From contig JASJZH010000003.1 in NCBI GenBank assembly GCA_037178975.1, positions 2,976,001 to 3,040,000 of the forward strand: a stretch of DNA of 64,000 bases. The letters run 5' to 3'. The translations under genes and the position numbers were made by a program. Numbering within the stretch: position 1 is the first letter of the stretch; each line of letters begins with the position of its first letter. This document shows, piece by piece, positions 1 through 10,737 of this stretch. Origin of the DNA: Oscheius tipulae. Taxonomy: Eukaryota > Nematoda > Chromadorea > Rhabditida > Rhabditidae. The notes under the pieces are model-generated. The model saw only the letters and a list, made by a program, of their open reading frames with translations. It made no database searches and was not told where the DNA came from.

Positions 1-1309
1 TTCTGACTGCGGACAAGTGAGTCTTGAACGTTCAACGCACCTATGTGATCAGCTTTGCTCTCACAATAGGGCCAAATCGACGGGGACATGATTGGCTATC
101 AATGACTGGGTTCCGAGAAATGCTGTTTACAGGACTGACTGACTAGAAAACAATAAGGAACAGTGATAACTTGATGTCAATAATGCAAAGACAACAAACA
201 TCTGAACCTATCTGACAGTGAGAAATCAAACAACAAAGCTAATCCACCTTCAACCGCGAAACCAATGTTCGGAAGGCCTCTTTCCCGAAACGAAGACGAA
301 TCGGTCTGATATTTTGAGCCTGCGGGAACAGCATATAAACAAACCACTTTTGACTCCGTCTTTGTCTCTCTGTTGGAAATAGCGTGGACTTCATCAAAAT
401 AGTCGTCTGAACAGAGTCACAAATAATATTTGTGTTTGTACTCCTTCCCTCCCAAAGGGATTCCCCAGCAGTAAGAGAGTAGTCTCGAAAGAATTCGTTA
501 GTGTCTGAGCTCTTCAGGACCTCTTAGCTCGGATTTGTAAACACCTACTCTATTTTGTGACTGAAAAGGAAGTGCCTATACTAACTTGCTCTGTTCCCTG
601 TATTCTCTGCTGACACGCCCTCTCCGTTTCTGGTCGGAGCTCCCTTCCACGGAGACCGACCACCCGACTCCGCCCTTCTCTCTGACTCGTCTGACTACTT
701 CTATTTTTTGGTTCTAGACACTCGAACTTACACTGTCGTCGCTTTCTTTTTATGGACGGTGCTCCGATGAGGTAATCCTTTTGAGTCTTTCTTAAGGAGG
801 TAGGCTAGTTGATTGACAGGGCTCTGATTGGTTAGACAGAAAGTTAGATTTAGAATGTCCGTTACTCGAACAAAACTTTAAATGTTCCTATACAAAATGT
901 GTATTTGGCAGTGCCCCTTCAGGTTACAGGGTTCTAGTAGGTTATCAGATTACGGCGTCGGATGATGTTTGCACCGAGAGATCACTATAGAGCACAAAAA
1001 AAGATTTTTTTCCTATTTTACTTGACCACTGAGATGGAACAGAGTCTTCTAGACCTGATGTGTTCAATTCAGTGCCCTCCCGATTGAGACAAAAAAGCCA
1101 CGATTCTTACTCGGAGAAGCCGTAGCGTGAGGGTTCAGCCTAAGTGGTCGTAGAGCCTCGGTTGAAAGATAAAAGATTTGAAAGAGAGTTCCTCTTCGAA
1201 GAGTACTAGGCGACCCGGAAGGCGGCGATTAACAATAGTCCAGACAATTGTCTATTGTCTTGACTGGGAGCTAAACAAGGGTGTAGTCGGTATCAAAAAT
1301 ACATTTCAG
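1..1309. other. No gene recognised upstream of the GPCR
   Basis: I see no convincing coding exon here. The stretch is presumably the 5' flank or first intron of the receptor gene that starts to be readable at 1310. The receptor's own start codon is not resolved and may lie in this interval. Confidence 0.4.
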
Positions 1310-4300
1310 TGCTTCACTGCCCGAAGTGACCACCTCGATATGTCACTTTCACGAGACGACAGAGAACTACATTGTGGTGGCTGTGTTCTTGACCATCTTC
1401 CTCCTCTCCGTCGTCGGTAATCTACTCGTCATTGTCGTCATTACGAACGTGGGTCCAAATATTAGACTCCTTTTTCGTGCATAATTTGTGCCCATCTCAC
1501 GTGACAGAACATAATGTGAAGGTCTTTTTTTGTGAAGAGTCACCCTCGTTGATTCTCAAGAGTCTGGCCCCTACTTTGCGAGTCTCTTTGAAAGGAACGG
1601 GAAGGAGTCAGGGTAGAGAAAACTCTGTCTGCTCAGCCGTTTTATGCCTAACTTTGATTAATTTGTAGTAGAGAACTCTTTGATCTCGCCTAATCAGGTT
1701 TTGACCGTAACTCAATGTCCGGTTGGGATTTGACCTGAAAACAAGTTCTGTTCTCCACCCAGTTTTGTCATTATCTGAAATCTTCATGGAAACTGACAGC
1801 AAAAACATAGATCGTCAGGGGTGCCCTTCCCTTATCAATTGCTGATCGTCACGATGCGTTAATTTTTCACGACTTCCGCGGGCAATTGCAAACACAATTA
1901 CCGACAGCCCAGGCGTCCAATTGCAGAAGGCAGAGGGAACTTTTCAATATTTCCGGGTCCCCGTCCTGTTACTTTTCCCACCCAAAAAAGGAAAGATAGG
2001 TCAACCAGCCGTGTCATGCAATCGCTGAGAGTGCGCATTCCAAAAGACATTAGCCTCCTCGAGTCGTCGAGCCAAAATCACGCTGGCGAGTGAAACCACT
2101 GGACGGTGAACAACTCGAGGACGGGGCCTCTAATCAAAATAGGGTTTGAACTTTGGTGGTTCGGGCCAGTCTGGCGGAGAGTCTGGAAATATGGTCAGGT
2201 GAGAGAAATGATCAGAAGGGGAGCGAGTCAAAGGGGATCCCCGGATCTTTGGAGTCTTGACCTCCTGGCCACCAAAACATTCTATTCACGTTTGGAAGGT
2301 TCAATGGACAAGTAGGCGGAAAGCCTGGGAATTTTGTAGAATGGTCCGAAGTAGAGAGAGTCAGAGAATCGTGAGCCAATCTGAAAGTTCTTCTCTAGCT
2401 TGACCACCTCCACAGAGCGACTGATCATCTAATCCATTTCCCTCTCTCTTTCGTAATGGTCAGGAAAAAAGGATCCCAGCTGGTTGTTGTTCTTGAGAGT
2501 GAGAGAGATACGTAGCCTGCTTGCCTAATTGCATAATCCGAGAAAGAGGCCCGAAGGATGCATCTCTGTTTGGAGAGAAGGGACAATGTATACATGCTCA
2601 TTTTCAGCAGCGCTCAATGCGATCCATCACCAATCTCTACCTGATGAATTTGGCCGTCTCGGATCTGATGCTCTCGGTCATCTGCATGCCGCCCACCCTC
2701 GTCTCAATGGTCACCAACTGCTGGCTGTTCGGCAACATTCTCTGTAAAATATTCGCCTACCTCCAGCGTGAGTATTCATTCGAATAACAATGGTCCAGGC
2801 CTTGTTTTTGACTCTCCCCCTCCACGCGATTATTTCACGCCCTGGGGCAGCTAGGCAGGAGAGAAAATAACGTAGCCAACAGGAAATGACTATAATTGAG
2901 GCGACCTTCAAATAGAAGCACAGCTGTTTTAGTTTACAAGTAAAGTTAATCGAGAAAACGCCTGCAAATGCACAAGTAATGCGATTAGCCAGTTCTGTGA
3001 ACGTGTGAAAATGCTCTGTTATCATAGTCTGATCCCCACGCTAGACAGAATCAGACTTTTGGGTCCGCAAAGACAGTACGGGTAAGAACAAGGGCACTCT
3101 CTTCTTACCCATACCAACTAGGTAGATTCTCGGTTAGCGAAGAGATAATCTTGAATCATACTTAGCTTTTTGTTTGTCCCAGATAGCTATCAATTCGTCT
3201 GTTCCACGGCTGGACGAAAACCTGACGGCAGCAGTAATTGCGTTACATAAGCGTTGAATGGGGCTTATTGGCGACGAGCAATTCGACCGGCCGCTCTCTT
3301 TCTCTCTCGGACAGAAAAGCCAGGGGTCGAGAGATCTTTTTCAGCGATGGTCGTGACTGCATCAGCCTACACACTGGCCGTGATAGCCTTCGAAAGATAC
3401 TTTGCCATCTGTCGACCCTTACATTCGAGAATCTGGCAAACGAGGTTGGTCCTCTTTTTGAAAAATGAGCTTATGCTGGACATATAACGTCCTTTTGAGC
3501 TTTACGGCTTTCCTCTCGGAATAATGAAACTAGGAACATTTGTAGATCACACGCCTATGCGATGATAACCGTGGTCTGGGCCATTGCCGTTATCGCCAAT
3601 CTTCTTCTGTTCTTCATGTACGAGGAAAGGGTGAGTCAAGGGATTCCGGAATAATTAACCAGTCGAAAAAAATGAATGAATGAGACACTGGTCTTTGTTT
3701 TCAAACAACCTTTGAATCCCCGAAAGACAATTACTGACGCTGTGTAGGTGGAAGTTAATTTGAGCCATCCGTTTATTGAATCGGAACCTACGTACCGTTT
3801 TCCAGAGCTACCTGACTCCGAGCGGAATGGGAATCACCTGTACTCCGCTCCATCCTCCCAAATACCATCTAGCCTATCAAGTACTGTCTCTCTCGCCTGA
3901 CTCATACTCATCCCGCTTCAGATCTACATGACTATAGTACTTTGTGTGGTTCCTTTGGTCGTGATGGCCGGTCTCTACGGTCAAGTCATCCGTAGTCTCA
4001 AGACTGGACTCAAAGCCGAGAATATTGCTGAGAACTCTGATGCTGGAGAGAGTAAGAGTCTTTGAATACTTTGGGTATAGGCGTCCGGTTCAGACAGCGT
4101 GGAAGAGAACAACCCAACAGTCGAGAAGAAATGGACAAAGCTGCAGAGGCTACAACAGAAACTGAGCATCAATCATCGACCAAATAAAGATATCAATCAC
4201 CGGAAGAGTGAAGTCTCAATGGCTGAGAATCCGTTGAGATCGACTCATAATGTCAAGAGTGCTGAGGCGAAGCAGAGAGTCATCAAGTTGGTTCACTTCT

Positions 4301-4630
4301 TCGAATTCGAACCCTTTTAAATTCAGAATGTTGATCGTTGTGGTGGTCATCTTCTTCTGCTGCTGGACTCCCTCCTACATCTGGTGGTTACTTCTGATGG
4401 CCGGAGACTCTTTCGAGGTTCGTATTTATAACCTCCCAATGACCTATAAATTCATTCAGAGTCTCGGCCTGAACGTCTGGAATCCTGATTTGAACACAGT
4501 CATTACCTTGATGACCTACATCTCCTCATGCACCAATCCCATTACCTACTGTTTTCTGAACAAAAAGTTCCGAAATGCTGTCTATTCGATGTTTGGGAAG
4601 AAGAAGATTCTAAGGCATCACTTCCAGAAA
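1310..4630 (+). CDS. ckr: Cholecystokinin/gastrin-type neuropeptide GPCR (CKR family), 5' and 3' ends unresolved
   Basis: A rhodopsin-class receptor for a CCK/gastrin-like neuropeptide, acting at the plasma membrane of neurons or their targets. Exons read by splice sites: 1310-1448, 2608-2767, 3345-3444, 3546-3630, 3806-3880, 3922-4051, 4094-4286, 4327-4417 and 4460-4630, with phases joining in frame. TM1 contains GNLLVIVVITN. TM2 carries NLAVSDLM. TM3 ends in ERYFAICRPL followed by RIWQTRSHA, a stretch typical of CCK receptors. Extracellular loop 2 has a Cys (GITCTPLHP). TM6 has CCWTP and TM7 has NPITY. No initiator ATG is identified: the first readable exon follows an acceptor at 1308-1309 and encodes an extracellular N-terminus. 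The last clear exon ends at a GTGAGT donor, so a cytoplasmic tail continues; 4828-4860 is one in-frame candidate. Introns reach 1.16 kb, unlike the approximately 40-nt introns after 24 kb. An orexin- or NPFF-like receptor is a less likely alternative. Confidence 0.85.
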
Positions 4631-6175
4631 GTGAGTACCCTTCCCAGGCGAAAGAGAGCATGCGCACGAGAGTCTTCCCCCTGTTTTCAGCGTCGTTATT
4701 ACACATACTAACCTCTTCTGTAAGTAGCAACCTTTAGAGATAAACGAGAGTGCGTGTAGTCCTTAGCTAAAGCATGGTGTTCTGCACGTTTCATAACCTC
4801 GTCTTACCGTAATCCTACCGTGTTCAGGTTTACTATCCAGTTACGAATACGACTCACAAGGTTAACGATGGTAGGCCTGCCCCCATTAACAGGTGATTTC
4901 TTCTCTATCTCTCAAAAGTTCAGTTCTCCAGTAGCCAATCGGACTATCAGATCTCAGTATACAGTACTTATCAACCTTAAAACTTATCCATATTCTACCA
5001 AAGAAGCCAAAGTTTTGAGAGTATTCTTCAGAGAATTGAGTGCTTATTCCTGCTACGTAAGTTACACCTCTCTCCTCTCTTTCTCACTCTATACGATCTT
5101 TCGCATGTCTATACGATCTCTTTTCTAACGGATGGGCTACGAGAGTATGACCAGTTCTGTTCTTCCATTTCAAAATGATAAGACTTCCTCTCAAAAACAC
5201 TAGGTCACAGTTTAGTTGATTACACAGTAGTCCTGCTTCAGTTCTCGAACTGTAGGAAGAAGAATGTACAGTGCTGGTGATGTCCATTTCATTTTCTAAA
5301 CTGCGTGAGGTGACCTAATCAACAAATTCTAATCTCTCCTCTTACTTCATTCTATTGTAAGGTACATTCTTCCAGGTCGATTTCAACGACTTCCAATCCG
5401 CTACGTCAACAAGTCGCTTCTGAGTACAGGATGGTCAGGAGTCCTTCTTCCCAATCTTCGGTATCGCCATTTGTATAACTAACAAATGACTTCTTTAGCC
5501 AAACGCCTGCCTCCTCAGACAGTCAACTCTGAACGCGGAGTGTCTCTAGTCGATCTCTTCCTCCCTACGGGTCTCCAAAGACGGGTCAATAAACTTTTTC
5601 CCTCTTGTCAGTTGTAAGAGGCGCACAGTCAGTGGCAATTATGAAAAGTGGCTTGGACACTTGTCGTCCCAAGACGACAACTGCTCACCCTCTTCCGAAA
5701 AGCTGGTGATGATTAACTGGAAGTTGGGTCACACTCAAATGAGTTATGGGGTTTAGGATTACCGTAGTCGGTGTTTACCAAAGATCTGAAGAGTTCCGAC
5801 CTTTCTTGAAGTCTATCATAGCATGATTACACTGAAAGAGACTTACTTTGGTAGGTTAATCCGTAGATAAGTTATTGTTGGTCCATACCAGACGAATAGC
5901 ATTTGACTGGGTAGTTCCTACTTTGTGATGTGAAGCTTGCAGCGATACCAGCTGACTCTGTGGACAGTTCCAAATCTGCACAAGATGAATTATTCAAACT
6001 CGACTTGTCCAGTCTAACACCCAGTATTTTGTGACTTTTGGAAAGTTAGTCGACGCTACTCGCCATTACTTCCCGTCAGTTTCTCTATTCAAGTAGATCT
6101 ACTTTGCCATTTCTTTCTTCTCGGGCTCTTTTACTGAGCTCAAATATTTAGAAGGGGGGGGGGTGAAAAATTCAG
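4631..6175. other. Non-coding or tail-exon region of the GPCR
   Basis: Besides the possible tail exon 4828-4860 (11 codons between a TTCAG acceptor and a GTTAAC donor), I recognise no gene. A TACCGTAATC motif lies at 4805-4814 and a poly-G run at about 6153-6162. Confidence 0.35.
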
Positions 6176-6319
6176 ATCACAGTGAAAGTTACCAACTCTC
6201 TCATTAGGAATCGAAGGGCAGCCATAGTAACAATGACCATGCAACAAATGGTTCCCATTTATGTGGAGGTGCGGGGAAACTCTGGAGTTCCAGTGAAAGC
6301 TCCCACAGCTCTTCTGACT
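6176..6319 (+). CDS. Unassigned exon-like segment (48 codons)
   Basis: An open stretch of 144 nt is bounded by an ATTCAG acceptor and a GTAAGT donor, phase 0 at both ends. It translates without stops into a basic then hydrophobic sequence containing QQMVPIYVEVRGNSGVPVKA. The codon-like composition and two consensus splice sites argue for a real exon, but I cannot name the protein. It may be a tail exon of the upstream receptor gene or part of a separate gene including the segments at 7172 and 10652. Confidence 0.35.
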
Positions 6320-7171
6320 GTAAGTGCTCGTTTCTCATAGCATTCCATAGAACTGACCAAAACAACCCTGTAACCCTAGCCTGCTGAATCTTTTGATCTG
6401 ACCTGCTTTCCCATGCGGTCATTGGATGCGGAACAGTTGTGTGTGTAATCCGCTCGGGCCAACTTATAGTCAATTCTCAGCCGCGCAACTACCGTATGTC
6501 GTCTTCATTATTCATCAGGACGAGGCGGCCGCGCTTTTAACCGCGCCTGTCATCTTTCATCGGAGGCAAACTCGCTACTGAACAGCTTCGCAGGAGATCC
6601 AATAGACTGATTCACCAGATGTTCGCACTCGAGTAGTTGACATAAAGTTGGAACAGGTTCCCGTTGACGGCAAACCTGTAAAAAAGCTTAAGGTCATCAT
6701 ATCAGAGAGACACCTTCTGCCGAAAATGTTGCAACTACTTTTGTGACAATTTGTTCGCCACGTAGACTTACGTCTTTAAGAAGATCCGTTGAATGGGGCT
6801 CCACTCGCGTGCAACTTGACATTATCAGCAGGGCATTTACTTTTTTGGACACTTGTCAGAGAGTACGTCGTTCGAGCAACAATAAAACCAAAAGATTGCG
6901 ACTCTCATTAGTCCCCTACAGTAGGATCTCTCATTCAAGGGGGTCAGACTATAATAAAAGGAGGGACAGGTTCCTTGGAATTGTCTCTCGTTGGTCCTCT
7001 CTCTACCCATTGGAACCAAGTTCCAATTCTCACACACCATCAGTCATAGGCTGTGATTGATGGCCATGCTTGTACTGTCTCTCTTTCAATATTGAATTGT
7101 ATGGATGACTAGATTCACTCTCTGTTCATGTTGTTTGAACTCCGCACAGTCTGTCTATCTGTCCCTCGCAG
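6320..7171. other. Interval with no assigned gene
   Basis: Weak open segments occur, for example around 6620-6700 (contains VDIKLEQVPVDGKP), but no complete exon with both splice sites in a consistent phase was found. Confidence 0.3.
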
Positions 7172-7433
7172 TCGATATGTGGCCCGAACTAATGACTCTG
7201 CTCATCATCTCACACAAGAAATCGGCCGTTCTCTCGCAATCAACCTTGTCCGCTAGGCCCATTATCATCTCTCGTGTCATATTTCGCGCCGAGCCTAAGG
7301 TCGAAGTCGAGTTTTTTGAAGCTGGCGCCAGGCGATTAAATGACCTCCCCGAGGTGTGCAAGAAGAAGAGACAGCGGCAGTCTACGGTAGAGACGGCTGT
7401 GCCCCGCGCGACCCTCCACTCTACAAATTATAG
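7172..7433 (+). CDS. Unassigned exon-like segment (about 87 codons)
   Basis: An open frame follows a CTCGCAG acceptor and ends at an AG|GTTTCT donor, phase 1 in and phase 2 out. The product has a hydrophobic patch (WPELMTLLIISHKK), an acidic/aromatic stretch (KVEVEFFEAGARRLND) and a basic run (CKKKRQRQ). No family is recognised. The reverse strand is also open over much of this stretch (7155-7361), so coding status is uncertain. Confidence 0.3.
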
Positions 7434-10400
7434 GTTTCTTCCTCGATGTCCCACTGGGTCAACACTACCGTAATCCACCTTGATCTTCACTTTATTCCGA
7501 GGAAATTGTTGTTGTCATTAGGTTTTGCACGAGAATGACTGTTCTCTTGCAACTCCCATGCTCAGCCTAATCCTCTGCACTCTTCGAATCTCCGGAAAGA
7601 GTAAAAACATTTGTGCTGAGATATGCCCTCAGATTAGAATCTTGTGACTTTAGGGTCAAAGCGTCGATGACCATTGTTCTTTTAAGCTCTCTTGGAAACT
7701 GCGCGAGCAGCCTATACGCAATGGACTCTCGGGAAATAGACTGAGAAAACAGAAAAAGAAACACGAAAACTGTTGCTATCAGAAAAGTCTCTCTCCAAAA
7801 GGACATCATGCCTTTTCGCCCTCGCAGACTCAACAGTCGCTCTCGTTTATGCGTCAACTAATGATTAAAATAGGCGTACCGTCCGGGGTCGGACTGTTTA
7901 GTTTAAACCATGAGTCCATCTCGCTTTTGAATCGTCTGTACAGTTCTCTCATGATATGACCATTCAAACTTGTCCACTAGTTGCTCTTACTTTTTGAGGA
8001 GATCAAGAATAGTTCTGTTTGTACGTTTTCCTTGCCCTGCTCCGATAGTACCAAGCCTGTTCTGTTCTTTGACTGATGTGAGGAAGTCTCTATTTGATAG
8101 TCTTGAGGTACTCAAGGTTCTACTCTTATTCTGACACAACTAGGATCTGACCAGGCTGTGCACTGACGTCTCTTCTGACCATTTGAAATAGGTCTAGCGA
8201 CATCTGTACTCATGACTTGTCTCTCGCTACAGATAGCTACACCCACTTGACTACTTACGAATCTCATAGACAGTTTTTGTTCTTTGACAGACGGAGCAGG
8301 GAAGAGAAAGAGTGCAAGCTCTCACACGAGATTAGTCGAAGATGGCGTCATATACAGGATGATCCGTGGGCAATCGTGTGCTGTTAAAATCGCGCCAAAC
8401 AGCTGGGTCTCTTGACACCTTTCTCGCTCATTCTGTCCAAAAATGACCAGAGACCCCTGTGTGTGAGCTCACGCGCGCCGAAAAACGCGCCGCGTCTTAA
8501 AGGTTTCATTGTGTTTGCTTGCGTTTTCTTGCGCGATGTGTTCGATTCGTCTCCCACCCTGTTTGTCGTCCCCTCCGGGAGGGTCATTGCAGGTTCCCCA
8601 GCTTAGTGCACGAACCGATACGGGCTCCTCGGACCTCCTCGCTCTCCGTCTAACTTTTTTTATTGTCCAGCTGGCCACCTGGTCATCTGTACTCGCACTT
8701 CCACATACTCACGCACTCTTTTTTCCGGGCGGCCGCTCCTCTTTTGTAGCTCAGAGCGAAATTTGCATAATTAGGCAGGGGAGTTCGTCAGTTTAAATCG
8801 GCTTCTCATACTGTAGGAACTCACATGAATAATGTCCCTCTGATTAGCAGATAGTCACTCAGGCTCTATCTCTCTCTTCTCTCAGAGTGATCAGTAGATG
8901 CGGATCTGTCTTCCAGTCTTGACTCTCATCTACCTCTCATCATACTGTACAGACAATCGTTCTGAATCTCTGCATTCAGACAGGATGGTCTTCTTTCCCC
9001 TTTTCACCTCTAATTGTAAGAATCGCTCCGAAAGCCAAGCGATGTTTGTGAAGTTATAGCTCTTGATCCATAACTTTGCAGAAGATAGAAAAATTTGGAA
9101 CTATTTTGGTCTACCCGAAAGTTAGTCAGAAGTCGCTGACTACCAGTTCAAACTATCGGTCCTTTGAACTTTCCTGAGCACAAAACCTCCATCGCAAAGC
9201 TAGTCATCCTCCTCGTAAACACCGTATCGTTTTGAACAGTTTCTGCCTAAACCCTGTCTCATTGATCACTTGGCCATCTGCAAAAACAGTACAGTTCGAC
9301 CCAGCTTGGGGCCACCTGGTCTGATTACTGTAGATCCCACCCTCCCCCCCAGACTCTCGACCCTCGCTCCTCCGTTTCAGTTGGCCTTTTTTGGCCAAAA
9401 AATGCGCGAAACAGAGCTACCCTTCTCTCTCTCTCTCTCTCTCTCTCGAAGAGTGCGTTTGTTTGGTGGCTCACGCGAGCAATGATACTCTGTTGACACT
9501 TTGGACACTGGCTCTCTGTTTTTGTAGCCTTTGCTTTTGGAAGAGGAAAACTAGTTTGTACTGTTTCAGAATGAGAGACAATTAGGCGACCAGTGGTCAA
9601 GCGACTGGCAACAACTGTTCTTTGACTAGTTCAGCTCAATTTGGTAACACAAACAGTTTAAGCGTTCGCTTATAGTACAGATCATAGTGGTTTTGCAAAA
9701 CATGTCGAGTCCCATGGTCAACTATACACCTTTTTTCTGGCTCCTATAGCCCGCAACTCTAATGTGTACCTTCAATTCAGGGCTCGGTAAACAGTCTTCT
9801 TTGACCGAATGCACAAGCAGCGAAAAAAACCGTAGAGATTCTCTTCCCTTGTTTTCGCCTGCCATTCGCTTTAGCAACTTAGCGCCCCCTACCAGCTGCG
9901 AATACCAGTTCCGGATCTGACACAGCCAACAAACAAACATCCAAGTTGTTGCCATCCGTCTTCGGTGCTTTCTCCTCCCTTTTCCCACAGCCTATCTCTA
10001 TTCATTCTCCGAAATTATTAGTCCCATTACAAGAGCGAGAAAAAGAGTATCATAACTCTCCTGTCTATCGGGGACTCATTAGCCGACGGCCTTTATGAGC
10101 GGTTATCGCGTGGCGAGAACAGCCACTTTTGGGCAATGAACTTAATGTTAGGGTTTCGGGGAGGAGATTAGGTGTCTCTGATAAGGGGGTTTGTACCGCC
10201 TGTCTGGGACATGCCTTGGGGGATTCTTGTAAATCTAAACGAACTAGGGAAAATCCTTTCAGACAGAGTGAGATGTCTGCCTCTCATCAGTCTGAAGTAT
10301 GCACAGTCACATAATCAGAGGGAGCTGGTCCCTGTCGTGTCAGGCGATCAAAACGTGCCATTATCAGGTCGCCCCCGGCAGCAAGCCTTCGACTCCCCCA

Positions 10401-10651
10401 AAATGCTCAATGTATTGACTCTGGGCTTTTTTCCGCGTTGGAGGTGTCTGATAAGAGAAGGGAGAAGGAGGAGGTTGCTTTTCAGCTTTAACCAGTTCCT
10501 TCCGGGGTCCTTCTTTAGCCCTGTTGTGACCAACAGGAGAGCTAAAAGTGTCTGGTTTTTCTGTGCCCTATCCGCCTCCACTTTATGCCAACTGTGACCA
10601 GTGAAAGTTGTAGCTTGTTGTCGGCTTACTCGTCTCTCTCATCCTCCTCAG
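7434..10651. other. Gene-free stretch
   Basis: No supported exon. Contents are a GC-rich patch with a short inverted repeat (8404-8411 against 8450-8457, GGGTCTCT/AGAGACCC), a GCGCGCC-rich patch near 8467-8490 and a pure (CT)n microsatellite at about 9424-9448. Long intergenic or intronic DNA between the receptor and fozi-1 is the simplest reading. Confidence 0.4.
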
Positions 10652-10737
10652 ATCCAGACATACTTTTCAGAGGAACCAAGACTGAAGACGCGAGTAATTA
10701 CCGTTGAGGAGACCTGGAGACCACCGCCTTCCATCAG
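10652..10737 (+). CDS. Unassigned exon-like segment (about 28 codons)
   Basis: An open segment is bounded by a CCTCAG acceptor and an AG|GTCAGT donor. It encodes a charged sequence containing YFSEEPRLKTRVITVEETWR. The short length and matched splice sites suggest an exon, but no family is recognised. It could belong with the segments at 6176 and 7172. Confidence 0.3.

Noticed and set aside
3748-3805. An extra GPCR exon starting after TGTGTAG
   Set aside because: Including it would need a 14-nt intron or destroy the extracellular loop 2 Cys; skipping it joins MYEER to SYLTPSGMGITC cleanly.
9424-9448. (CT)n run as a regulatory element
   Set aside because: A simple microsatellite; no further evidence of function.
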